In this document: positions 54,755 to 63,411 of the stretch, in pieces | How the letters are laid out: each line of letters opens with the position of its first letter | Position numbering within the stretch: the first letter of the stretch is position 1 | From: Marinobacter salexigens | GTDB taxonomy: Bacteria; Pseudomonadota; Gammaproteobacteria; Pseudomonadales; Oleiphilaceae | DNA length: 64,000 nucleotides | Direction: 5' to 3' | Assembly: GCF_018860765.1 (NCBI RefSeq) | Contig: NZ_JAHKPV010000006.1 | Location: forward strand, 62,001 to 126,000 | Translations under genes and position numbers: made by a program | Notes under the pieces: model-generated | Databases searched by the model: none | Told to the model about the DNA's origin: nothing | What the model saw: only the letters and a program-made list of their open reading frames with translations

Positions 54755-55579
54755 CTAAATCAATACACTAACCATGCCCACACTACTAACCGCCAGCAAT
54801 ACTATCCCCAGCATACGGAAAAACACCGGTGTTTCTGCTTTCAGAATACCGTCGTGAAAGCGCAGCCCGATCATGTGCCCTATGGCCGCGCACGGCAGTA
54901 GCCACAGGTGATGGATAAGCTGCAAATCAAGCCCCACCCATATGAAGGCTGCGAGCTTGATAAATACTAGAATAAACCAAAGGCCAAACAGCGTGTCGCG
55001 CAGCTTCTCTCGCGCCACATGCTGTGCCGCGACGGCAATAATTAACGGCGCACCAATCAACGAGGTGCCGCTGATATAGCCACCGATCATCAACAGGGCC
55101 ACGTCTACGGCTTTGCTATTACTGCGGAAAGGCCTATTCAGGATGTACGACACCGAGTAAATCGCAACAATCACAAAAATGATCGCACTCAATACATTGG
55201 GTGGCAGCGTAAACAGGCCGAACACGCCAATCAGCTTGGGCACCAGCATAATGCCGAGCATTCGCCATAGATAAGTCCAATCAACCGTGCCTTCTTGCAT
55301 CTTTGCAGACGCATCCGGTCCAAACCCGGTTAGTTTCTCGCCACCCGCGCCATCTCTACTCTTACGGTTGCCGCGATTGTTCATCCAAATGGTCAGAGAT
55401 GAAAACACCAACAGGTGCACCGCAATGATGGGCAAGAAAACTAGCGGGTCGTCTTTCACCAGCAGCAAAAATGGTAACGACAACACTGCGCCGCCAAAGC
55501 CCAGCCCAGAGCGCACAAAGCCACTCCAGATGAAAATCAGCGCGATAAGAACATACTGAATGAGAGAAAGGTCTGACAT
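54755..55579 (-). CDS. TauE/SafE family sulfite exporter-like membrane protein
   Basis: A 274-residue protein with about eight transmembrane helices. It has the two TauE/SafE-type repeats: FIWSGFVRSGLGFGGAVLSLPFLLL and GYISGTSLIGAPLIIAVAAQHVAREKLRDTLFGLW. The family exports sulfite or related sulfur compounds and organic anions across the inner membrane. A polar cytoplasmic loop (about 70-100) has RGNRKSRDGAGGEKL. Substrate not determined. Confidence 0.85.
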   Translation of the reverse strand: MSDLSLIQYVLIALIFIWSGFVRSGLGFGGAVLSLPFLLLVKDDPLVFLPIIAVHLLVFSSLTIWMNNRGNRKSRDGAGGEKLTGFGPDASAKMQEGTVDWTYLWRMLGIMLVPKLIGVFGLFTLPPNVLSAIIFVIVAIYSVSYILNRPFRSNSKAVDVALLMIGGYISGTSLIGAPLIIAVAAQHVAREKLRDTLFGLWFILVFIKLAAFIWVGLDLQLIHHLWLLPCAAIGHMIGLRFHDGILKAETPVFFRMLGIVLLAVSSVGMVSVLI

Positions 55580-55644
55580 AACACCCTGAATAGTAGGAAA
55601 ACTCGTTCAAGTTTAACGATTTTCTCAAGGTTACGCAGAGTCTA

Positions 55645-56484
55645 TTAATGTGTTCGAACAAACACCCAGTTGGTTCCAACGTTATCGCACACAATGACAT
55701 CGCGATTGATGGTGTCACACAACGACAAGTTTTCTGGTAAATCATCATGCTTGCCGGTTTTTACACTCAGGGTTCTTCGATCCTGTTTGAGTAATTCGTA
55801 GGCCCGCTCCATACGCTCGGAAAAATCCACGCCGCCGCGTTCGAGGGTATGAAAGGCGTTGTGAAACGCCGTGAAGCTCATGGTGTTTGCGCCTAGGCCA
55901 ATGGCCAGCATTTTGGGGATATAGCGATCATAGGCCACCGAGAGATAAGACCGCACAGCTTCGTCGTCGCTACGTGCGCCATCAAAAGGCAGGATTCCAA
56001 GGCGGTTACTCGGCTCCAGCACGCCATCATCCAATGAGGCCAGTGTGCGATTGCCAACCAACTCATAGACCACCTCAGAACATTGGATGCCCTCGCCTCT
56101 CAACTGGCATCCAGCCAACCTTTGGGCAATGGGCGGCTCAGAGACCGGCTCATTCACAGGTTTCCGAAGCTGCGTAGTCGGCTTAGATTTAGATTGGGGT
56201 TTAGATTGGAGTTCAGGGCTGGCCGAAACATCGGGCAATGTGAGGCCAAAACGCTTAGCTGGCTGCCGCAACAACAGTGCCTGTACATTTTTATCATTTC
56301 GGTTGAAGTCCACCTGAGAGGGCAAACCTGCACCACCACCGAGTTCGACAACCTCGCAGTAGAGACGTTCGAGTTCTGACTGCGCGGATGTCAGGCAGGC
56401 TTCATCGGCGCTGGCAATCGAAACCCAGCCGATGACAAAAATGGCAGTAACAGCACTGCGTCGCCTTGCTCCGACATCACGCAT
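55645..56484 (-). CDS. Exported hypothetical protein
   Basis: A 279-residue protein with a signal peptide ending IASADEA. A Lys/Pro/Gln/Ser linker with the near-repeat SKPQSKSKP (about 95-110) separates a short N-terminal part (EACLTSAQSELERLYCEVV) from a C-terminal domain with several Cys residues (AGCQLRG, GIQCSE, LSLCDTI, VIVCDN). The fold is not recognised. It is upstream of, and on the same strand as, the TauE-like gene by 65 bp. Confidence 0.65.
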   Translation of the reverse strand: MRDVGARRRSAVTAIFVIGWVSIASADEACLTSAQSELERLYCEVVELGGGAGLPSQVDFNRNDKNVQALLLRQPAKRFGLTLPDVSASPELQSKPQSKSKPTTQLRKPVNEPVSEPPIAQRLAGCQLRGEGIQCSEVVYELVGNRTLASLDDGVLEPSNRLGILPFDGARSDDEAVRSYLSVAYDRYIPKMLAIGLGANTMSFTAFHNAFHTLERGGVDFSERMERAYELLKQDRRTLSVKTGKHDDLPENLSLCDTINRDVIVCDNVGTNWVFVRTH

Positions 56485-56516
56485 ATTCTTTATATTCTCG
56501 TTGTATTTATATGGAC

Positions 56517-57278
56517 TTATACCTCAACAATCTTGTCTGGAACAAACAGCGGTGGCTCATATTCGTTCGGATAGGCACCGGGATTGGCGAATACGCGAGT
56601 GCCTTCAACCTGAAGGTCAACGGGCTCATGAACGTGTCCGTGAACCCACAGATCCATCTTCCCCATCATCCCCTGCAGGTTGGAAGCGAAGGCGGGCGAT
56701 AAAGAGTCTCCCTGATACTTTGGCGGAATACACTCTGACAAGGGCGCATGATGACTAATCACTACTCGCGGCCCGGAGAAGGGCTCGGCTAGCGCTGTCT
56801 CAAGCCATGCTATGGCTTCTGCATGCAACCTCTGGCTCTCCACAGTCGTGAACACCTCGCCTGCGGGCTGCTCAATAATCCGAAAATCGGGCATAAACGC
56901 GAGAGCGCGTCTTTCGGTCTGCAGCGGGTCATAATCCGGCTGGCCGGTGTAGAGGTCAAAGTCTGTCCACAAGGTAGTGCCATAGAAGCGCACGCCACCG
57001 AGGGTTACCGTGTCGTTATCAAGCAGGTGTATTCCCAAGCGCTGGGCTTCGGCGCGCAATGCATCACGCATATCGGGCATACTCGCTCCGTAGAATTCAT
57101 GATTCCCCGGCACGTAGATGATCTCCTGCCCAACAAACTGATCCGCTGCCCAGGCAAGACCTTCCGCTGTCTTGTGGATATCTCCGGCCAGAATAACCAC
57201 ATCCGCGGCAACATCAGGCAGGTCGCGACCTTCTCGAAAACACTCAACATGCAAATCCGACAGTATCCGCAAACGCAC
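56517..57278 (-). CDS. Calcineurin-like metallophosphoesterase
   Basis: A 253-residue phosphoesterase with the full metal-binding set: LSDLHVE at the start (Asp8, His10), LAGDIHKT, GNHEFYG, VISHHAPLSE and HGHVHEP. There is no signal peptide. It lies 32 bp upstream of the previous gene on the same strand. The substrate is unknown; cyclic nucleotides or nucleoside phosphates are family options. Confidence 0.88.
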   Translation of the reverse strand: MRLRILSDLHVECFREGRDLPDVAADVVILAGDIHKTAEGLAWAADQFVGQEIIYVPGNHEFYGASMPDMRDALRAEAQRLGIHLLDNDTVTLGGVRFYGTTLWTDFDLYTGQPDYDPLQTERRALAFMPDFRIIEQPAGEVFTTVESQRLHAEAIAWLETALAEPFSGPRVVISHHAPLSECIPPKYQGDSLSPAFASNLQGMMGKMDLWVHGHVHEPVDLQVEGTRVFANPGAYPNEYEPPLFVPDKIVEV

Positions 57279-57704
57279 AGGTTTATCTCCTTTGATTATT
57301 CTTACGAAGAGCTGGGCACAGCGCCCCGCCTAGCCTTACGTTTAAGGCTAAAAAAATACCCGCCGCAATAAGCAGCGTCCAGATTAGAACCGTGAAACAA
57401 GACACCGTATGCCACTGATGTCACTTCGACGCTGGCTACAAAAATCAAACACAATTATTTGAGCCGCCCGTTGTTGTTGGCTGGTACAGTATGCAATGGA
57501 GGGTACCAAGCACCTCCGGAGTTTCGCCACTCATTCCCTCTGACACTTGAGCTGGCTTTAGTATTACAATCGCGAACAACCCTACACAGGGCTCGAATGA
57601 ATTTCACCGCAACAATATTTGGCCACGATGGCCTGAGATCTACTATTGCCCCGCAAAAGTGGGAGTTACCGGCAGACAACTAACAATATAAAGGAAGCAC
57701 ATAA
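57279..57704. other. Intergenic region without recognised gene
   Basis: About 425 bp between divergent genes. It contains the perfect inverted repeat TAGCCTTA / TAAGGCTA (57331-57350) with a 4-base loop, followed on the plus strand by A residues, so not a plus-strand terminator. No convincing reading frame. Confidence 0.45.
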
Positions 57705-58694
57705 ATGAACCGTCGTACCCTCCCCTCTCTGCTGGGGTTGATTGCCTTCTTATTGCCCATGCTCTTGTGGGCCGCACCACAACAACTGATTCTCTCCCAT
57801 GTTGTCTCGCCCGATACGCCAAAGGGTAAGATGGCAGAGATGTTCAAATCGATAATTGAGAAAAAACTAGGCGATCGATACGAGATAGTCATACATTCTA
57901 ATGCCAGCCTAATGGACGACGACGAAGCGGTCAGCGCCATCGCCGACGGCCGCATTCATTTTGCTGCGCCATCACTGTCCAAGTTCGAAAGCTATACCCA
58001 GCAACTGAAAGTTTTCGACCTACCCTTTCTCTTTCCAGACATGAATGCAGTAAATCGTTTCCAGAAAAGCCCGACCGGGCAGGCGCTACTGTCCAGCATG
58101 AAAAGTCAGGGCATCCTTGGGCTCGGTTACTTGCATAACGGCCTCAAGCAGCTGACAGCCGACCGCCCATTCACCAAACCAGAAGATTTGGCGGGTCTGC
58201 GTTTTCGCACCATGAACTCGGATGTGCTCATCAAGCAGTTCGAATTGCTGAGCGCCGAAGCCGTTCCCATGGCATTTTCCAAGGTTTATGAGTCGCTCGC
58301 CAACCGGAGCATTCAAGGCCAAGAAAACACTTGGTCTAACATTTTTTCTCAGGCGTTCTACGAACACCAACCCTACATGATGATCTCCAACCACGGCGTG
58401 CTGGATTATATGTTGATCACGAACTCAGATTTTTGGGGCGGGTTAAGCGAAGAGGATCGCCGTGCATTCCGCTTCGCCTTGGAGATGTCTCTGAAATACG
58501 GTAACGCCGTGGCCAAAGCTAAAAGCGCTAACGACAAGATAGAGCTGGGCAGGATGAAGGGCATCTCTGTATTCAAGCCTAAAGCCGATGAGCTGACCGT
58601 CTGGCAAACGGCCATGCAACCACTATGGGCCAGCTACGAAGGTTTGATAGGCGAGAAGGTTATTCAGGCTGCTCAACAAGCTGGTCGCCCCTGA
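57705..58694 (+). CDS. Orphan TRAP transporter binding protein (DctP family)
   Basis: A 329-residue periplasmic protein, signal peptide ending LLWAAP. LILSHVVSPDTPKGKMAEMFKSIIEKKLGDRYEIVIHSNASLMDDDE and LRFRTMNSDVLIKQFELLSAEAVPMAFSKVYESL with its Arg are DctP marks. There are no dctQ or dctM genes beside it, unlike the locus at 43122. It may feed a remote permease or work with a sensor. Confidence 0.9.
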   Translation: MNRRTLPSLLGLIAFLLPMLLWAAPQQLILSHVVSPDTPKGKMAEMFKSIIEKKLGDRYEIVIHSNASLMDDDEAVSAIADGRIHFAAPSLSKFESYTQQLKVFDLPFLFPDMNAVNRFQKSPTGQALLSSMKSQGILGLGYLHNGLKQLTADRPFTKPEDLAGLRFRTMNSDVLIKQFELLSAEAVPMAFSKVYESLANRSIQGQENTWSNIFSQAFYEHQPYMMISNHGVLDYMLITNSDFWGGLSEEDRRAFRFALEMSLKYGNAVAKAKSANDKIELGRMKGISVFKPKADELTVWQTAMQPLWASYEGLIGEKVIQAAQQAGRP

Positions 58695-58818
58695 GCCAGA
58701 ATATGGCGCACTGATAGCTGATTATACTGCGTTTGCATCCGTTTGCGTTTGTACCACGTATGATCAGCGTGCTACCCAATCAAACGCGCTTTGCTGAAAA
58801 TGCCTACAGGAGATAACT

Positions 58819-59364
58819 ATGCAGCTCACTGCCCCGTGTCAGGGAATCGACTTTCAGACCAAGGATATTTACGGCAAGCCTTTCCAGCTTAGCGACCATG
58901 TTGGCAAGCGCGTTATCTTGTCGTTTTTTCGCGATGCAGGCTGTCCGTTTTGCAATTTGCGAGTGTACGAGTTAACGCAAAATTACAAACACTGGCATGA
59001 GCAAAATCTGGAAATTGTCGCGGTATTCAGCGATACCTCCGAGCAGGTTCGACGCTTCGTGGCCAAACACCCTAGACCGTTTACCATGCTAGCCGATCCA
59101 GACTTGGAAATTTACAACCGGTACGGCATTCAGCACTCGTCTAAGGCGCTTATCAAAGCGCTGTTATTCAAGCTTCCACGAATCATAAAAGGACTATTCA
59201 AAGGCGGGCGTCCTAGTAACAACCCGCACATCAAAATCGTTCCCGCCGATTTTCTTATAACCGAAGACGGGCGGATCGCGAAGGTCTGGTACGGGCGCGA
59301 TACCAGTGACCACATCCCCCTGGAAGAAGTTCAGCAGTTTATTGATGAGGGAAAACCGGCGTAA
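58819..59364 (+). CDS. AhpC/TSA-type peroxiredoxin-like protein
   Basis: A 181-residue thioredoxin-fold protein: FQTKDIYGKPFQLSDHVGKRVILSFFRDAGCPFCNLRVYELTQNY. The motif CPFC takes the place of the peroxidatic Cys region. TPEQVRRFVAKHPRPFTMLADPDLEIYNRYGI-like strands follow. A cytosolic peroxide or disulfide reductase is likely; the exact subfamily is not clear. Confidence 0.82.
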   Translation: MQLTAPCQGIDFQTKDIYGKPFQLSDHVGKRVILSFFRDAGCPFCNLRVYELTQNYKHWHEQNLEIVAVFSDTSEQVRRFVAKHPRPFTMLADPDLEIYNRYGIQHSSKALIKALLFKLPRIIKGLFKGGRPSNNPHIKIVPADFLITEDGRIAKVWYGRDTSDHIPLEEVQQFIDEGKPA

Positions 59365-59374
59365 CTGCAAAAAC

Positions 59375-60301
59375 CTAAGCGGGGTTGGCCAACGCATAGT
59401 CGATTCCCGCACACACTGCGGCCACCTGCGCGGCGTTGCATTGCTCAGGCGTTGCACGAGTGCTGTCGGGATACACTTCAGTGGTGGTTCTATAGGGTGC
59501 GCTGGTGATTCCGGCGCATAGACCCAACTGTTTGAGCGGATACTGTATTACACCCCGCGCTACTATCGGCGAGCCAAGAACCTCGCCATTTGCGTCAGCC
59601 GGCGCGATATGAGTAACTTTCTCTACAGCCTCAATCACCGCCTGCTGAAACTCCGTATGCGGGTTATCACTGTCATCAACCAAATAAAAGCCATCGGGAA
59701 TCTCACACGGCTCAAACGGCTTGCCGTCGCGTGCCGCCAGAGCGGGCCGAAACTCGCTTTCATCCGTATCGGTGGTTTCGTGCAGGTCCATGTGCATCAA
59801 TGCACGATCACGAACCGGCTCCACCAACCGCATAAGTGCCAATGACTCTTCAGCAGCACCGTCCTGCCGGAATGAACGGTTAGGATCGACTGCGTTGGCG
59901 TTCCACCGGTGGATGCGCTCATACGCCCAAGGGCTAACACAGGGCGCAACCAACAAATTGACACGACCGGCGTAATCCTCCGCATGCCGATCAGCAAACT
60001 GCAATGCGCCGTGGACACCACTGGTTTCATAGCCGTGCACGCCGCCTGTAATTATCACTACCGGTAGGTCGTCACGCCAGTCGCAGCTGCGAATCGCCAT
60101 CAGTGGGTAGCTCTCAGCGCCGCAACCCAGATGCCCATACTGTTCCACGTCAAAGCGAGACCTTAAGCGTTCAATCACACTCAGCACCTCAGACTCGTAG
60201 CTACGTTGACGAGACTGTCGCGACAACCACTCAGCGCGCTCAACCTCGCCCCAAGGAATGCCAGACGTACCGATGGGGTAGAATGCGGGGGCCGTGCTCA
60301 T
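59375..60301 (-). CDS. M14-type zinc carboxypeptidase-like protein
   Basis: A 308-residue cytoplasmic protein, start ATG 60301. Zinc ligands of the carboxypeptidase/succinylglutamate desuccinylase fold are visible: His89 and Glu92 in GGVHGYETSG and His174 in MHMDLHETTD. The loop NANAVDPNRSF is also conserved. It is likely an amidohydrolase or peptidase; substrates in this family include N-acylated amino acids and small peptides. Transcribed convergently with the peroxiredoxin-like gene. Confidence 0.85.
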   Translation of the reverse strand: MSTAPAFYPIGTSGIPWGEVERAEWLSRQSRQRSYESEVLSVIERLRSRFDVEQYGHLGCGAESYPLMAIRSCDWRDDLPVVIITGGVHGYETSGVHGALQFADRHAEDYAGRVNLLVAPCVSPWAYERIHRWNANAVDPNRSFRQDGAAEESLALMRLVEPVRDRALMHMDLHETTDTDESEFRPALAARDGKPFEPCEIPDGFYLVDDSDNPHTEFQQAVIEAVEKVTHIAPADANGEVLGSPIVARGVIQYPLKQLGLCAGITSAPYRTTTEVYPDSTRATPEQCNAAQVAAVCAGIDYALANPA

Positions 60302-60512
60302 ACTGTTTTTGCTCCAGTGATGGGTAATAACGGCGGGCATTCTAGCATCCATGTCCGAGTTCTTGCCTCCGTCCAAACAACCTGCTCATTGGTATTATTT
60401 CATTCATCCGCATAAAACCAGCTGACGCTCTTCGTCCCTATTTTCGATGATGGGCGCTCCGAATAGGTTAGAATCCGTACAATCTATAGAAAGAACCGTA
60501 ACAAGGAATGGA

Positions 60513-61040
60513 ATGAGTAAATCAGGCACCATCAAACCCGAGATCCGATACCTTCTGTTCTTCGCTGCTTTTTGGGTTGTGTTGCTCGCCGCTGCGGCGT
60601 ACTTATTCGGAAATTGGGACTCCCACAAAACCAACCCCAATCAGCAACTGATCAGCCACACCCGCGGCACCGCCACAGAAATTGAGCTTCAGGCCAACCG
60701 TCAGGGCCATTATCTGGCGAGAGGCACCATCAACAACCAAAGCGTCACTTTCATTCTGGATACCGGCGCTACAACCGTGACAGTCTCAGAATCCATCGCC
60801 CAAAAAGCGGGCCTTACCCGAGGGTTGCCAAGCTTTGCGCGCACTGCGGCAGGCACAGTAAATGTGTGGAATACAACCATCGAGGAACTTCGTTTGGGCG
60901 ACATCACATTCAAAAACGTACCCGGCACCATAAACCCTGCCATGGACCCGGACATGGTGTTGCTGGGCATGAGCGTGCTTGGACAGCTTAATTTCTCCCA
61001 GCAATCGGGCGTTATGACCCTGAGCCAGGACACACATTGA
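60513..61040 (+). CDS. Inner-membrane retropepsin-like aspartic protease
   Basis: A 175-residue protein starting at ATG 60513 (AAGGAATGG upstream). One transmembrane helix (about 12-32) anchors a periplasmic retropepsin domain with DTGATTVTVSE (Asp83-Thr-Gly-Ala) and the paired LLGMSVLGQLNFSQQSGVMTLSQ. These single-domain aspartic proteases (TIGR02281 type) are thought to dimerise like viral proteases. Function in bacteria unclear. Confidence 0.87.
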   Translation: MSKSGTIKPEIRYLLFFAAFWVVLLAAAAYLFGNWDSHKTNPNQQLISHTRGTATEIELQANRQGHYLARGTINNQSVTFILDTGATTVTVSESIAQKAGLTRGLPSFARTAAGTVNVWNTTIEELRLGDITFKNVPGTINPAMDPDMVLLGMSVLGQLNFSQQSGVMTLSQDTH

Positions 61041-61087
61041 ACTAGCGCCTGTCGCAGCTCGCTTTTAAAGCGCTATAGAACACGGTG

Positions 61088-62095
61088 TTAAGCTTGTGTT
61101 GCCGTGTTTTCTGCAGCTGGCTTGCTCTCAATACGTAGATAGGTATCAAGCTCTTTGCGAATGTCTGGCGCGATCTCGTCGCTGTGGGTGATGCGCATAT
61201 AGAACAAAGTGAAGTAGATCGTTTTCGCGGAACCTACAACCCGCGCCAAAATGGCACCTAACAGTTTACTCAACCACAGCGCGATCAACAGCGGTAGCCA
61301 GCTAAATGACAAAGCGCTGCCGCCCAGCCACGATGGCGTGCTGGCGCCCAACATATCCCTCATATCACCAGCATAAAATGCGGGAATAGCATCGCCCACA
61401 GCAAAGCCGAGCGCGATCGCAATCATGACCAATACCACATACACCGGAGCGATCAACATACCGGCAGCGCCGCCAGCGATATCAATACCGAACACGCCAA
61501 CCAGAGTCTCCGGAACCGAATTCTTCAGGCTCTTCATGCGCTCCACGCCATCGCGTAGGCCACATTCATCAATCGCTACTGCAGGCGTTAAAAAATGTTT
61601 GGCGAGATCCCATACCTCGGAGAGCGCAGACAACAGAACACGGCTGACCATCGCCGACAGGCCGCCGCCTTCGCCATTGGCGGCACGAGAACTGATGAAG
61701 GCAAAGCCCATCGATACCCAGCCCAAAATTCGGGCTTGAGACTTAACACCGAGCACCCGTTTTCGGCCGTCACCGGGCACTGCATCGCGCCCGCGAACCG
61801 TCTCGGCTACCAACCAACTCTGAGCCATGTCTTGCCGGGTGTAGTAGAAATACTTGTAAACAAACAACGCAAAGGCGGCGAGCAACAAAAGGGTACCTGT
61901 GCCGCCCGCGCCCAGCGTAATAGCGGCGATACCGCCAAAAAATGTCGTGACCATTACCGCCGCGTAGATGGCCGTTCGCAGAAACGGACCTACAATATCG
62001 GTATCGCGGCCGATGATCGTGACTGTGTTCTTGAGCAGGTAACCGATCTGCTGAAAGCGCTCACCGGGGCCGGGTTTTCTGAATTCCTTGGTCAT
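61088..62095 (-). CDS. Multi-span membrane protein of unknown function
   Basis: A 335-residue protein with about six hydrophobic spans (about 40-65, 70-85, 118-135, 205-240, 255-280 and 290-305) and charged ends. The segment DMAQSWLVAETVRGRDAVPGDGRKRVLGVKSQARILGW and the conserved-looking MRITHSDEIAPDIRKELDTYLR at the C-terminus give no firm family. A domain of unknown function of bacterial membrane proteins (DUF6159-like layout) is a guess. Confidence 0.65.
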   Translation of the reverse strand: MTKEFRKPGPGERFQQIGYLLKNTVTIIGRDTDIVGPFLRTAIYAAVMVTTFFGGIAAITLGAGGTGTLLLLAAFALFVYKYFYYTRQDMAQSWLVAETVRGRDAVPGDGRKRVLGVKSQARILGWVSMGFAFISSRAANGEGGGLSAMVSRVLLSALSEVWDLAKHFLTPAVAIDECGLRDGVERMKSLKNSVPETLVGVFGIDIAGGAAGMLIAPVYVVLVMIAIALGFAVGDAIPAFYAGDMRDMLGASTPSWLGGSALSFSWLPLLIALWLSKLLGAILARVVGSAKTIYFTLFYMRITHSDEIAPDIRKELDTYLRIESKPAAENTATQA

Positions 62096-62220
62096 GTGTT
62101 CTTCCTTTATTTGGTAACGTTATTCTTACTGCTCAACGTACGCTTCGAATGGGGAAGCCTCAAGGGGGCCCAACCAGTTGCGTTCGTATTATTGTCTATT
62201 CACTCGGCGCAAGACCGACA

Positions 62221-63282
62221 TCATGCTGGAGGATTAGAGTTATTGTTTTCGTAGTAGCTGCATTTATTCGCATACATGTTTCTATCAGCTTTGCTCAACA
62301 ACGCTTGTACCGATGCTCCATCTTCAGGGTATAGCGCCGCACCTTGACTCACATGGCAATGCACATTGTGATGCTGAATCTGAAATGGCTCAGCCATAGC
62401 CGCTTCAATGCGGGCCATGGTTTGCTTCACGCCTAGGCTGCCTTTTGTTTGAGCCAGCAAAACTACAAACTCATCCCCGCCAATACGGGCAAAGGTATCG
62501 GTGTCTCTCAGTTGCTGTTTGATGCGTTGAGCCACGTGCTGCAGCAGAGCGTCGCCCGCCTCGTGCCCGTAGGTATCATTTACTTGCTTAAAGGCATTAA
62601 GGTCGATGAATAACACGGCAAACGGATCTTTACTGCGCTGCGCCAAGCCAATGGTTTGCTTGATTCGCTCATTCAGCACTGAGCGATTAACGAGGCCAGT
62701 GAGGCTGTCGTGGTGAGCCAGATACAGAATCTTTTCTTCAGCCGCCTTACGGTCTGAAATATCAGAAAGCATGTTCAGAGTTGCTGGCTGCCCACCCCAA
62801 ACAATCGCTGCGCCACTTATTTCAATAGGGTAGCTGGTGCCATCCTTGCGTAGAAAGAGGCTTTCGTAACGATGCGGTGCTCCCTTCCCTGCTATACGGC
62901 GCTGATAATTAGCCATCATTTCATCCCGTGCAGATGGATGGATGAGAGGCATGAAAGACGGCAGCGCTTTGAGCTCAGCTTCATCATACCCGCTCATTTC
63001 ACACATGCGCGGGTTCAGGTATACCAGCCGCGTATTTTGCACCACGGCAATCCCTTCGTGCGCATTTTCAACAAGATAACGGAAAGAATCCGCGCCCTCA
63101 CGCAACTCTTGTACTAACAAATTTTGCGCATTCATAGCACGGCGGTAACGCAGAAGGTACCAAGCGCCGGCCAGCAACAAAGCCAACAGGGTCAAGGTTA
63201 CACCCCAGAATAAGCACCCGCTAACCGAGTATCCTGATTCGATTAAACCTGTTTTCGGTTCGGTGCTAACATCCATAAGCAA
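62221..63282 (-). CDS. Membrane-anchored PAS-GGDEF diguanylate cyclase
   Basis: A 353-residue protein with one membrane helix (about 24-45), a PAS domain (about 65-185, YLNPRMCEMSGYDEAEL) and a C-terminal GGDEF domain with an intact GGDEF at 268-272. It has no EAL domain, so it should only make c-di-GMP. The RxxD inhibitory site is not obvious. Confidence 0.92.
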   Translation of the reverse strand: MLMDVSTEPKTGLIESGYSVSGCLFWGVTLTLLALLLAGAWYLLRYRRAMNAQNLLVQELREGADSFRYLVENAHEGIAVVQNTRLVYLNPRMCEMSGYDEAELKALPSFMPLIHPSARDEMMANYQRRIAGKGAPHRYESLFLRKDGTSYPIEISGAAIVWGGQPATLNMLSDISDRKAAEEKILYLAHHDSLTGLVNRSVLNERIKQTIGLAQRSKDPFAVLFIDLNAFKQVNDTYGHEAGDALLQHVAQRIKQQLRDTDTFARIGGDEFVVLLAQTKGSLGVKQTMARIEAAMAEPFQIQHHNVHCHVSQGAALYPEDGASVQALLSKADRNMYANKCSYYENNNSNPPA

Positions 63283-63411
63283 GCTCAGTCACGATTATTA
63301 TTTAGCTGTTTATAAATAGAATATCGCACTTCACACAAGAGATGGAGGCAAAAGGAGGCGCATGAGTCTTGCGACAAGTTCCTAGCGGGCGCACAGCCCA
63401 ACATTTAGCGA

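Noticed and set aside
57331..57350. Hairpin TAGCCTTA/TAAGGCTA as a terminator
   Set aside because: It is followed by A residues on the plus strand and preceded by T on the minus strand, lying upstream of the minus-strand gene, so the polarity is wrong.
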